Positions 45,111-57,584 of a stretch of DNA of 64,000 nucleotides are shown here, piece after piece. Both the position numbers and the translations under genes were made by a program. Each line of letters opens with the position of its first letter. Position 1 is the stretch's first letter. The DNA is taken from the NCBI GenBank assembly GCA_947000775.1, contig CAMQGK010000048.1, positions 2,996,501 to 3,060,500 on the forward strand, given 5' to 3'. The notes under the pieces were generated by a model. The model saw only the letters and a program-made list of their open reading frames with translations, was not told the DNA's origin and made no database searches. Origin of the DNA: Pterois miles (lineage: Eukaryota > Chordata > Actinopteri > Perciformes > Scorpaenidae).

Positions 45111-47869
45111 CATCCACGGTGGTTTGGACACAAGCGCATCATTTGAAACCTGACAAAGTTTATTGTCATGTGACACTCATACGACATAACGAGAATCCAG
45201 CTGGTGTGCGAGGTAAAATAGGACTTTAAATTACTCCTATAAAGTCGTTGAAGCATATAAACCAAAGATTTTTGTAGTCAGTAGTCTCTTCAGCAGCTGG
45301 TGGTGGTTTTCTCTCTCTACTAGGGTCTGTTCGATTTATACTGCCTTAAGTTCAGAAGGTTCAGCTGACATTGGGCCAGAGGTACGTTTACTGCTTCTGT
45401 TGATGGATTCATTGCACTGTTATCTTATGTGTGACTTAAAATAATAGACTCTGCAAACCAAATGCCTCTCATGCAATTAAACTTTTAGTGAATTCAGGGT
45501 TCAACGTGAATGTTGGGTCAGAAATCTACTTCCCCAAGGTCAATCTTTATTTGCCCCCATACAAATTGTTCAATTTATCAGTGGTTATCAAACAACAAAG
45601 ACTAAAGTTAATATTACATATATTAATGTTACATATTTGATCTTTATTGAAGCATACAAATCAGAACAAGGTTAAATGTTTAATTCTTTTTAAACAATAT
45701 GCCCGATCGGTCAAGTAAGTTGCCAGATTTACTAGCCTGACGTAGCATCTTACTTACTGGGGCCATCTAGGAAATCTCTTATTGTTTCAAATTAACCTTG
45801 GAATACAGCTATTTAAATATCTATTACATTGGCCCTCTATCACATGACCCCTGACCTACCTAATGGAGCGGTTTACTTCTAGTTAAAAGCCTTTTCTCAT
45901 CAGTGCGATGGGAAAATGCAGTACAGGGAATTTTCCACATCGACAACTATGCACACCAGGTCCGGTGCCATGTTCCATTTTCGTCAATGAGAGCTAATGA
46001 ATTTCCTCCTAAATAGTACAAAACTAAAACTAACAAAAACCTCTCCAGACAGGTAACGTCTAATGGGCTAACATCAGCCCATAGCTAGCTGCTGTGGCTA
46101 GCCCTGCTCTGTGACCAACATATAAAGACCTTTAAAGAAAGAAAACAAAATGCCCATTGTTCCAAAAATACAAACTCTCCGTGCTCCAAACAAAAGCACT
46201 CATAATTATGGAGAATCAGTTGGAAGAAAGGATTTTATCGGTCAAACATATATTTCTGCAGGTGGAAATAAACAAGGACAAGGAATGAAACCAAGGACTG
46301 TCCAAATATTTGTTCCCCTGCATGAATGTTCTGAAGGGGTGTGCCAGTCTTCATAAGAACCCAAAAATCGTTTTCTTTTTTTTTTTATTGATTTCCATGT
46401 ACATTTTTCAGATAAAAAACCATGCTTGGTGTGAAACGGCCTCCAGTATTCAGGTCTCACTCTCTCAGCCTACTCCACTGGTCTAGTGTTACCAGACCTA
46501 CCGCTGTACTGGACACATGTACACACTGACACACAGATAAAGAGGCAGACAGACAGACAGACGTCCACCTGTCTCTGAGTTGATTTGTTTGTTTGCGTAT
46601 CGATGGTTTACAATAAGCAGCCGTTGTTGCGGGACTGTGTGAGCCTTGCTGTTGTGTTGCTGCTGGCTTCCTGTCTGTACCAGCCTGTTTCCTGTGTGCG
46701 TTTGCCTCCATGACAGGACGCCTCCAGGCTTCCTCCCCCAGATTAGTGTGTGGCTCTGCTGATAAAAGCCCAGCGCTACTGTGTTCTCTTTCTCAACCTA
46801 TTCCTGTTTTACATATTCACGTCTTCGTCACTACCCGACTCCATTTTTAGCTCCGCGCACTTAAACATACACAATGTTCACATCTGTCTTCATTCAAGCT
46901 AACAGAGATGGACAGAGGACGGGGGTCTGAGAAAGACAGAGAATATCCATCACATGGAGGTTTCCAACCAGAAAAATGGACTGAAGACAGACTGAGAGGA
47001 CGGTAAAGGATGGTTTTGAGATGGCCAACATTAGGCATTCTTCTCCTCTTCATACAGCGATTTCCTCTCTCACTCCTCTCTCACCCACTCAGCCCTCTCT
47101 GCCTCAGCAAACAGATTGCTTGGCCTTGGATGGAGTGAGTGTGCTCGAGTAGAGGGAGCATTGGAGGAGGGAGACTTTGCCCTGATTTATGCCCTGTTTC
47201 TAGGCCACAGCCATCCTGTAACACCCTACAACTTTAAATCGTCCTGTCTTCTGTTAAGTTTAAGGAGATAGTGTTACTTAAAATACCCTAAAACCTTTAA
47301 CTCGTGCACATGAATGAACCGGCCTCAGATGCATTAGCGTAAACTCATGTGCATATAAACAGTTAAAATCGTGCCGTTGTCACCAGTAATGGTTAACTAT
47401 CATATTGTAACGCCTTTATGTCTCCTGGGAACCAAAACTGGAAACGTTGCTTGGAATTCCCAACAAAGAGAGCTGTGCACGTCCCTGACTCCAGAAAAAT
47501 GCTGTTTACTCTCTCACTCACCCTTCTCACCCTGCTATGGCCTCATTGGCTTTCAGCGGGGCCATTCATCCTGGGAGGAGCCAATGAGCGATAGGCCTTG
47601 GCTCTGAGTTAAGCCAATCAAACTGCACTAAATGGTGACATTGAGGGAGATGCTGGGAATAGCCGGCCAGTGTTTATAGGCTCCTGCCTGCCTGACAGAA
47701 AGCAGAACCCCCTGACAGGAGAAAAAAAGCAATTAGGCAATTACACCATCTAGTCCTATAAGGATCCCACATCACACTGTTTTCTTAGCCTCTTCGTGAG
47801 CCGATAAGGGACAGCCGCCGCCACGGCTGAGGCGGAGCTGAAAAATGATCAGTGGAAGGACCTGTGGAA

Positions 47870-48080
47870 GATGGCAGAGAAGAGGAATGGGAAGGAAATA
47901 GGGATGGGGAAAGGTTGGACAGAGGAGAGGGATAAGAAGGGGAACAAGAAGAAGAGAAGAGCAGAGAGGGAAGAGGTATAAAGAAGAGGTGAAAGTGAGG
48001 GATAGAGTTCAGAGAGGGGATGAAGGGAGAAAGCTGAGAAAGAAGGATGTCCAGGGAAGAAGGATGAGTAAAATAAGAGG
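47870..48080. other. Purine-rich tract (plus strand)
   Basis: About 210 bp in which the plus strand is overwhelmingly A and G (for example 'gaggagagggataagaagg'). Open frames on the opposite strand (Ser/Pro/Leu/Phe-rich) follow from this composition. Confidence 0.8.
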
Positions 48081-48526
48081 TTACGTGCTGAAGACCTGGT
48101 GGACATTTGTTTTCTTGCTTTGAACCTTCACTGTTTGAACGGGGGAACAAAGGTGATGGGCTCACTTAGCAGGGGACATAGTTACTATGCACATTATATT
48201 AGCAATACTTACATTTTTTAAACTGACAGAACAGCCATGGACTACCCACATGGGATTACACACCCACTCATGAGTGGACTGTGTGGGCATGTACAGACTG
48301 TGCTTGATTGCCATCTCCCTTACTGTACGCTGGTAGCTGTATTGTACCGGTCAGGGTGGGACACTTGATCATTCTTACTGGTAAATGTAGTTCAATTTAG
48401 CTCCAGAGCTCTAATCCTTCTGCTTGCCTTACTCATTTATGACTGCTATTCCATATTAAATATTTTAGTTGGAATATTATGATAGACACTTTCATTAATG
48501 TTTATGTTAAACATTTGAGTTTCTGT

Positions 48527-48650
48527 GGGCTGCAGGATGGCGCAGTGGTTCTGGTCTCAGGTTAGTCCAGGGTGAACCCCGTTGTCGCCCAGTGTCAGCT
48601 GGGATCGGCTCCCTGAATAGGATAAGTGACTACAGATAATGAATGGATTT
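48527..48650 (+). mobile_element. Deleted copy of the repeat at 1921-2300, opposite orientation
   Basis: Contains 'ggctgcaggatggcgcagtg', 'cagggtgaaccccg', 'gcccagtgtcagctgggatc' and 'gataatgaatgg'. The middle of the family is missing. Confidence 0.65.
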
Positions 48651-49149
48651 AATTTACTAAATCATATCAACCCTACCTTGCCCTCTAAAAAGAAAAAAAA
48701 GAAATTAATGCTAATAATTTAATAGTGGGGCGCCCTTCCTCAGTTTTTGCATTGAGATTACAAACAAGTAAAGACAGAAATACACTTTTCACCTCTCTTT
48801 CTCACACTCTTTTTATCTGCCCAGCCACATTGATGTGTTAATAACATGAAACTGACTAAACAATATCAAATGTCAATTCATATTATAATAACTACATTTT
48901 TTCCATGAAAATAACATGTGGATTTGTGTCTTAAAACCATGGTGTTGTCTGATGTGTGTTGTGGTTTATGGGGATTAGGGTTCTGGGGGTTGAACCCTAG
49001 CCCTTGACCCTAGCAGGCTCCAGATCTGAATGTTGCCTTCAGTTGATCGACGGTGGACAGTGTAACAGAAGTGTCTGGTATTAATGACATTTTGTGTGCT
49101 CACTGTCTTACTGTGATGGTGATGGAGGGACTATAAATACACCCATTAA

Positions 49150-49710
49150 AGGAACAGTTTTTAGCATTTAGGGATCTACGGACAGAAATAGAATATAATA
49201 TTAACAAGTATGTTTCTTTAGCGTGGTCGTCTTCATGGAGCTGGCATTCGTGTTTCATGTTTCATGTTTTCATGTGTTATGTTGCATGTTTTCACGTTGC
49301 CCACTGTAGTTCTCTGCTTTATATGCTTTAGAAGAAGATCAACCTTTATTAGTCCCACTAGGGGAAATTCAATTTACACTCTGTTGTTAACACACACATG
49401 CACATACAGGACCCATATACATGCATCAATGGAGAGATGTCAGAGTGAGGGGGCTGCTCCTTACAAGCGCCCCGAGCAGTTGGGGGTTTGGTGCCTTGCT
49501 CAGGGGCACCTCGGCAGTGCCCAAGAGGTAAACTGGCACCTCTCCAGCTACCAGTTCACACTCAGTTCTTGGTCCATGTCGGGACTTGAACCGGTGACCC
49601 TCCGGTTCCCAAGCCAACTCCCTACAGACTGAGCTACTGCCGCCCCCACAGTTGGTTACAATCTGCAACCACACTGCTAGATGCAACACACTGCACCTTT
49701 AAGGACTAAA
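49150..49710 (-). mobile_element. Non-autonomous DNA element interrupted by SINE copy 4
   Basis: The left end 'ttaaaggaacagt' and the inverted right end 'ttaaaggtgcagtgtgttgc' form short inverted repeats. Inside are 'ggttacaatctgcaaccaca', the inverse of the 4063-4260 family, and 'agaaatagaatataatatta', which I recognise from the other end of that family. The SINE at 49330-49647 splits it. Confidence 0.6.
49330..49647 (-). mobile_element. tRNA-derived SINE, copy 4
   Basis: Same structure as copies 1-3, with tRNA head at the right (ccgccccc), A/B boxes, body and tail with (aga)n at the left. Confidence 0.9.
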
Positions 49711-50304
49711 ACGAAACAAACTCGTCAGCATTTACAGTAGCTACTGGAAAATAAACTTTGTCTAGGGTATGGTTAAGGTTAGGCAACTAAACCACTAGAC
49801 TGTGGTTTGGGAAAGAGCTTTTACATGATTAATGCAAGGATGCAAGCACCACTCGGCAGCATGGAAGACCTTCCACCACCCTAACTTCCACAGCCTTACT
49901 TCCCATCATGCAACACATGAGCACACTGATCCTTGCATATGCACAGTTTGCTGGCACAGGGTGTAAAGCATGAGGTGCAGAATCATCCAGGCCCTTATCA
50001 CAGTGGCCATTTTGACATGTCATTGAAGGCAAACACAGGTGTGACTGATAAAGTTAATCATGGTCCCATTCTAGTTAGTGTGTCACAGCCACTCCAGTGA
50101 GCCAGCATGCACATGGTGCCTTCAGATGTGGTGGTGTTTACCCTTTACGAGTTGGGTCCATATGAATGCCCCCTCATATCGTATTCATGACCTCATATGA
50201 GGAAAGTGTCTGAAAGCTCAGAGTTCACAACTTGTGACGTGTTTGTTGATGTGAGAAAAGGTGGAGCCCAGGGAAGTTCAATTATTTAGTTTATTAGTTA
50301 TTAA

Positions 50305-50355
50305 CATAAGATAAGATAAGATGAACCTTTCTTAATCCCCGGAGGAAAATTCTGG
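50305..50355 (-). mobile_element. LINE/SINE 3'-tail fragment
   Basis: (ataag)n followed by 'atgaacctttcttaatcccc' and 'ggaggaaaattctgg', a copy of the short tail seen at 28408. Confidence 0.6.
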
Positions 50356-50929
50356 ATTATTATTGTACAGTATATTATAATTTTAGCCATATATTGTTTT
50401 TCTTGGTAATTTTATAATATATCTGAGGAAATGTTTATATTCTCAACTACCTCATCTTTCTCCTCTGTCAGTATGTCATTGCATTTCCTTCATTATGTCA
50501 CCCACTTGCTAGCTTGCTAAACTGTTAGCTTCTGTGGCTTCTAGACTCGGACAGTACCGTTAATATTGCTGTTGCTTAGCAGCGGCGTTTTTCACAAATT
50601 AAGCACTTAAACACAACACACATTGTGTTTCATTGACATTGAGTTCCCATGTCGTGAACACGAGTTCATGATTCCATTTGAAGGCACCAACAATGCCAGG
50701 GCCCTGGAACAGGGCCATAGTTAATGGTATTAATTACACCTGTGTTTACGCGGCAAAATAAGTGCTGTAAAAATAGTCTACTGGATGTAATTCCCGGGTT
50801 GAGATACTGGGCTCGGGTTGCATTATGGGAAATGTGGGATCCAGTGTTTTTGAAGTTTGACTGCTCTGCTGTACATTTGATTTTCTCCCATTCTCACAGA
50901 ATCATGCACAAATGTGGTGCCGGGTTGGG

Positions 50930-51400
50930 CAGGCAGAGCTGAACTCAAATGCACAACTCGGGAGACAGGCAGTTAGAAACAACGCTTGGTCTTTATTACC
51001 AGAAGCAGGTCGGTACACGTGAAGGCAGTCAGATAAGGCAGACAAATCCAGGCTGGCAGGCAAAACTCAGGGTCGGACAAACAAGCAGAGGTATCGGTAC
51101 ACGGAAGTAGCAAAAACACTAGGAGGTACGCTGGTAAGTCTGTCACGAGGGATCAAAACGAACTGGCACAGAGGGGCAGGGGAACACAGCTTAAATACCC
51201 GTGAGGGGAGTGATTAACTATCAACAGGTGGACACAATCAGGGCGGGGTAAGACGATCGGACGCAGGTGAGTGGAGACTAAAAGTGGGTCAGTGAAGCCA
51301 TTCATTCGGAGGGGCGGGGACATGCAGGCAGGAAGTGAAGTGCACTGAAACGAGAGGGAGGATTAGGATTTCACAATCAAACAGGAAGTGCTCACAATAA
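50930..51400. repeat. Dispersed-repeat-like GC-moderate segment
   Basis: Sequence such as 'ggtctttattaccagaagca', 'aggcagacaaatccaggctg' and 'cttaaatacccgtgaggg' resembles a common percomorph dispersed repeat. No coding frame. Confidence 0.4.
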
Positions 51401-52167
51401 ACATGAAAACAAGGAAACCCATCACCTAGGATTGACCGACGTTACAACAAATGGAGCACAAATTTATCAGGTAAGAAGGGAGACATCCAAAATATTATTA
51501 TTATTATTATTTTGTAGTAATTTCTGCTCCCACAGCATGTTTCTGTTTCTGTGACTCTGCATTTGAGAGTGTGAACAATGAATAGAGGAGATGCAGGTGC
51601 TGGATTTAATGTACAGTACATGTTAACCATGGTGAATGGAGTCATGGTGCTGAGGATGCTGAGTCACAGGTTCAAACCCGAAGCTGGCAGTGGACCCACC
51701 AGAAACTGATCCATCTTACTGCCGTGAGGAGCAGGACACCTGGGTGGTCTGGCATTCTCTCCTTGTATGTCTTTATTTTCCTCCTCTGCTGTTCATTGTT
51801 CCTTCACTCTTTCACACTCATACATCACTTTCTATTCATTCTCTCTCCTCTTGCTCTACTTGCCTCTTTTTTTTTGTCAAGCATGCCTATCCAACTAGCA
51901 AACTGCACCATAATAACCTCGATAAAAGTTATAAAGCACTTTTCTGCAATACTCCATTTTTTGCCTCTCTTCACTTCCTATCATTTCACTCTCTTTGTTT
52001 CAAAGCCAGTTATTCTCTCTTTAAGTATGCCATTGAGAGACACAGAAGGTCCTCTAAGACCATTTCAAAACTAATAAACAATTGTCAAGTGAGAGGGAAA
52101 GCAGAGAGAGCACGGGCCACTTTAAAAGCACATCAAAGGCCAGAGGAAGGAGAGGCATGAGGATGGG

Positions 52168-52170
<3 letters not shown>

Positions 52171-52222
<52 letters not shown>
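52171..52222. repeat. (CA)n microsatellite
   Basis: About 26 CA units, uninterrupted. Confidence 0.95.
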
Positions 52223-52226
<4 letters not shown>

Positions 52227-52749
52227 TATGAGAAACGATATTCAGAAATCATTTCAAAGCCTGTTATTGTTTATCACCCTTTGTATGCCTGTAAAAAAAT
52301 AGCATGAGTGGTTGCAAGTTGCAATCCTGAAGGTTTCTATGAAATAAAACCCCATCAACCATTCAGGTGGGCTCAGACTGCTAAGGGATGTCATCAAGCT
52401 TGATTTTAGCAGCCTTTCCTTTTCCTTTGCTCTGTTCATGTGAATCCAGCTTAAACCCTGTATCCACTACTCTTTATACATCCATATTCAGGTGTGTTAT
52501 GCTAGCATCCCGAGGCTAATGTAGCCGCGAGCAGATCTGAGGAGCAGAATCCAGAGGGCTGGTGAGCTCTTGTGGTCTTCAGCTGCAACCAGCACGGACT
52601 GACACCACTTGAGGTAATTTGTGAGATTTCACACAGCTCTCTCTGGAGACACTGAAAGTTTATACAACTTATTTCACATGTGCAGTAATACTCTCCAATA
52701 CCTCTAATGGGCATAATTTACAGGTGCAGGTGGATGGCTGGATAGGACA

Positions 52750-52769
52750 CCCCCCCCCCCCCAAAAAAA

Positions 52770-52820
<51 letters not shown>

Positions 52821-52936
52821 CAAAAATGTCTCCTCTGTGTTCCTGCTGGAGGAGCCATGCTGGCTGAGACAGAGGGAGCCAGCCCTCGGCTGGGAGGGGA
52901 GGTGGAGGAGGTGGAGGAGGGGAGGGGGAGAACCGG
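52750..52936. repeat. C13 run, (CA)n tract and G-rich block
   Basis: A run of about 13 Cs (52750-52762) and A7 precede (CA)n to 52816. From about 52889 the plus strand is a chain of G-runs (gggaggggaggtggaggagg and on) able to form G-quadruplexes. Confidence 0.85.
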
Positions 52937-53039
52937 GAGAGGAGGAAGATAAGTTGACTTCACAGCCTGTGACATAAATCATCTCAAGACATGACAGTAG
53001 GACATTGACCAGGACCACTGATAAAACCCAGCAGGGAGG

Positions 53040-53070
<31 letters not shown>

Positions 53071-53115
53071 CAAAGTAAAAGAGGAGGAGGGGGGAGGAGG
53101 AGGAGGAGGAGAGGC
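53040..53115. repeat. (GA)n and (GGA)n simple repeats
   Basis: An uninterrupted GA run to about 53070, then 'gaggaggaggggggaggagg' and further GGA units. Confidence 0.9.
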
Positions 53116-54550
53116 CTCGCAGGTTATTATTACCCCTACAAACTCCCAATCTTCAGCGATCAGTGGTCACTAATGAGTGAGTCTGCAGAGTGAGTGGGTG
53201 GCATCGTTTAATACAGCCGTCTACTTCTGCTGCCCTCCATTGTTACAAGGAGGCTGGTTGTTATGGTGGAAACCTCATGAGCTCATAGTGCATGAAGAAA
53301 GATTATCTGGGAGGTGATTAGATGGTCTGGAGTTGATTGATGCTGATGCTTGTGTTATTGGCTAACTGGTCTACAACTGAAGCGATGTCTTCAGCAATGA
53401 TTGGACAATCATTTTTAGGACATCTTCTGTCATTAGTCAATGACCATCATCAGGTCTTAGTAAACCTACTGGAACTCATCCTCGTGTCTTCATGAAGTAT
53501 ATGGAGGTTGATGCTGTCGTGACAACTTCTCAGGGCTGGACTGGGACAAAAAATCAGCCCTGCTGCTGAGTCCCAGTCAGGTTATACACCAAATTAAAGG
53601 TACTGGGGTTGTCCCACAATACACTTTTAAGTTACATCATTTTAGACCATTATTATTACTAGTTTATTTATCTCAGTCTTCCTCTGAAAATTCAGTTCAT
53701 CAGGAAGTGTTTGTCCTGTAAAAAAATTTTCTATAAAAAAGAGGAGAAGACTCAGAAAACTTTTAACTCACCCGATAATCTACTATAAATGATATATAAT
53801 ATATGATGTACTGTAAATGAAAAAATGATCTGATTGAAAAAACATCCCCCCCAAACCCTTTTGCTCCCCCCCCTCTCCCTGCTGTTCTCCAGAGTTTTGA
53901 TCCCAATCACATTTCAATATCATCCACTATATTTATTGGCGGAGTCACTTGTTGTCAGATACAGAGAAATGCACTTCTGATGTGAACAGCCAGGCTTCTG
54001 CTCGCATGGCGATGAACTGCACAGTGAACCGTTCACCGTGTTAACCCACATGGTACAAATACACTGTTGTACCTGATATGGAGACGGCAGAGGAGAGTAC
54101 CAGCAGTCTCAGTACGCCAGGCAGTAATGTGAGTAAAATACTGCGTACCGGCCCACTTCAATCGGTGCTCATCTCTCATGGCATATGTTGAGCAGACAGC
54201 TAGCCCATAACTCCTGTTTACCTCGAGCCCTACACTCCCTCTCCTCCTCACTGTGGCCAACGGGGGAGGTGTTTAAAGACGCGATTGGGCCAGCCCAGTC
54301 AGCTAAGGAAGAAAACAACAATGGGTCAATTTACTTGATTTATGGGCCAAAAAAAAAAAAAAGAAATACGTTGGCCCAAAAGGCATGTTTCCAGCCCTGA
54401 GCTTGCAGGACGAGTTGACTGGCAGGTCGGCAACATGCTAGCATCCCCCAGGCTTCTTTCTGTTTTCTCCGTGTTGTTGCATTTAGTCCCTGCTGGTATT
54501 TTGTTGAACATTCAATACGCAGTTTTATTAAAAAGGGAATGAAAGCTCTC

Positions 54551-54592
54551 TGAGCTTGCTAACTGCTTCATAAATGGCAGTTAGCAAGCTCA
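54551..54592. repeat. Perfect 16-bp inverted repeat with 10-nt loop
   Basis: Arms tgagcttgctaactgc (54551-54566) and gcagttagcaagctca (54577-54592) are exactly complementary. Confidence 0.9.
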
Positions 54593-56529
54593 TGCTTTTT
54601 TGCTAACAGGACAAAAAGTTCACACAGTCCATTCAAAAGATCTACTGTAAATCCCATTGACTGTTGTCTGTCTGCAAACCATTCGTCTTTTGTAGAGCAG
54701 AGGAGGTTGAATAAAAGTAAATTGTGCGACACAGCTAAGCTACGATAGCGTCTTCCATGTTGGACTCTTTCAAGCTCTCTACTTCCTCAAAGGTCAACAT
54801 TGTCAAGATGGCCTGCTATTGGTCAACGCCACAAATTCACAGGTCAGAGTCCATCAAAGATGAACTCAAATTCAGTGACAAAGTACTTCATTTGTCCATG
54901 CCATGCAGAACCACACCCGTTTTCTGATTTAATGTCACTGTGCTACAGGATGATATAAGCTGCTTGTTACAAACCACTGTAGAAAAGTGCTGTAAATCTG
55001 CTCTATGATGCGATACTGTGATGGCTGGTTTGGTTTGGTTCAGGCACAAAGTTTAGTTTTAGGGAAAGGTCATGGTTTGAGTTAAAATAAGCACTCAGTT
55101 AAACATTGTGATCTGGGTTAAAATTACAACTTCAGAAAGGGTAGAGGACCTTCTGTCATCAGCTTCTTTAATGCCGGCTAAATTATCTGATAACTCAGGC
55201 AAGTTTAAACAAATCGTAAGAGGCTCAGGTGTGTGAAGGCACAATCAAAATGACGAACAGCTCCTTTTTCAGCGCTCTCTTTGCATACGAGGATTTTCTC
55301 CCTCAGCTTCTGTTCTCTCTCTGCGGGCACAGCAAAAGAATGGGGATTCGTAAACTGTTTGACGGCTCTGCATTTCTACCGCGTTACTGTTTATTCGAAC
55401 GGCTAATTTGTTACAAAAACGAAACGTCTCTCTGTATACTGAAATGCCCTCCTTGGTTGCAAAAGGCCTGTACATCACTGCAACAGCCATTTAAAAGCCA
55501 AGCAAAGAGAGACGATGATAAATGGACAGTCCATCATTCTGAGTCCTTATAGCTCAAACATGCAGGCAATGATTTCAAAATTTGGGTTTCCAGTTCTTTG
55601 GGAGCTTGTTTGCTCCAAGTAAAGAAACGTTAGAGGAGTTAGGCCTGAAAAAAACCTCAAAAAGTCAACATTTGGACTTAGAGTCTCATAACTTTAACTT
55701 ACCATGGTTAATTTTATTTTATTGTGTATAATGTTTGACCATACTATTCAGTGACCAGAGAGAAAGACCTTCTGTACTCAGTTCTGTCATCAAGTCTGAA
55801 GCAAATAAAGACATGCCTTTGTGTCTCACCTGAAAGTACCTTGAAAAATAAAGATGCCAACAAATGCTTTGTAAATCCATCCAATGTTTGCTCCAATTCA
55901 ATGAGGCTGACGGGGACATTCAGGGCTAGATTAACCTGCTACAGGACCCCTGTGCCCTGTGTATACTGTAAATCCTGTTTCCTTTAAGAAGGATACCCAG
56001 TAGGTACAGTACCTGATGGGCAGTATTTTTACCGGCAGACAACAAATATTACCTTGCATGGTGGCAGCTTGATTATCGTGACGTGAGAATCACGAAGATG
56101 GTTCTGTATAACAAACCACGTGACAGGTCAGGTTACAAAGTCACCAGCGCTCCTCCAATAGCTGCAGGGTGTCAGATAATATGTGATCATTTGATTTAAC
56201 ACAAACGTATTCAGAAATGTATACAATCTGAGTATGATTTCATCTGAAATAATAAAGGTATTAAAAACAATTGTCAGTGATGACGCAAAATGATAATGAC
56301 TCACAAGTTTCCAAAATCTCAATTCACAGCTGACTGCAATGTAAACTACTGAGTGTGTATTATATGGAGTATGTAGTAGTAGTATATGAACATGGGAGTA
56401 GTCATAGTAGTAGTAGTAGCTCATTTCCAGGTTCATGCTTGTATTTTGAGTTTCAGTTAGAACATGCTTATATGCTTTAATGCTCAGAAAACACATTATT
56501 GTTCTCATACTGTCTGTCTGAATATACTT

Positions 56530-56805
56530 GTATTCACTGTCTGAAACGCTCCGTCTCTTTAAAACGCCCTCCTGAAAAAGCCCAGTCTGCTCTGACTGGC
56601 TCGAGAGAAAAATATGGTGCACCTTTATTACGGTAGATCTCAGGCTGTGGGCAGTATATCCTAATGAGCCTGTATGTGACAAAGGAGGGGGAGCAACATT
56701 TGAATGGCTTGTGAATCACAGTGTGTGTGGATTGGTAGGCACTACCCAGACGTGCACAAGCACTGAAAAACTGAGTTTTTCATGATACGCCCCCTTTAAG
56801 GTGCT
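56530..56805 (+). mobile_element. Dispersed element, copy A
   Basis: Contains 'ctgtctgaaacgctccgtct', 'aagcccagtctgctctgac' and the end 'catgatacgccccctttaa'. 60105-60200 shares the first two blocks in the same order. Confidence 0.55.
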
Positions 56806-57334
56806 CATCATTGGAATATACAGCACACAGCACTCAGTAAAACCCTGCTTTCCCGCTGGTAATTTAGCCTTGCAGCAAAAAAGAAGTTACAGTGGGATAA
56901 CATCTGCAACCACACGACTAAACTATCCTCTAGAAAAAAAAAAATACAGAAAATCTAGAAGAGAGACACAGAAGAGACACTGCAACTTTGTCATTGTCAG
57001 TGGATTTATACTGTCAGTGTAGACAACGCAGACGTTTCTCAAACTGACATCAGCATTCAAGAATTCGTAGTCTGTAGACACTGTAAACCCACAGCCCCCT
57101 TGTAGGCCTTATCAGAGAGCTGTGACGTTAGGCCGAGCTCTCTCTCTACCAGTGGGACAATCAGGAATGAGTGTGTTGTGTTTGCCAGGCTCGCTGCCGG
57201 AGACAGAAACTAACTGGCCTCTACCTACCCAACACTTTGACCAGCTTCATATCTGGAGCTGCTGGCTCGTCGTACACTCACTGGGTGATTTACTGGGTGA
57301 AAAGACGATGGTGATTCCAAGAGTCAAATATAAA

Positions 57335-57338
<4 letters not shown>

Positions 57339-57382
<44 letters not shown>

Positions 57383-57527
57383 TGTATTTGGGTCTGGGTC
57401 CCCCTGGGCAGTGGGGCCTGCTGCCTGTCAGGGTGAGTGGCCTTATCTTCCCCAAACATTTACTTAACCCTTTGTCTTACAGGGCCCAGGACAATGAGAC
57501 AGGCATGAGGAATCCCATCACATCACA

Positions 57528-57582
<55 letters not shown>
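57339..57582. repeat. Two microsatellites, (TG)n at 57339-57381 and (CA)n at 57528-57582
   Basis: Long uninterrupted TG and CA runs on the same strand about 150 bp apart, forming an imperfect inverted pair. Confidence 0.95.

Positions 57583-57584
<2 letters not shown>

Noticed and set aside
51690..52160. 156-aa plus-strand frame
   Set aside because: Composed of pyrimidine-rich Leu/Ser/Phe/His sequence with no domain, splice context or recognisable homology.
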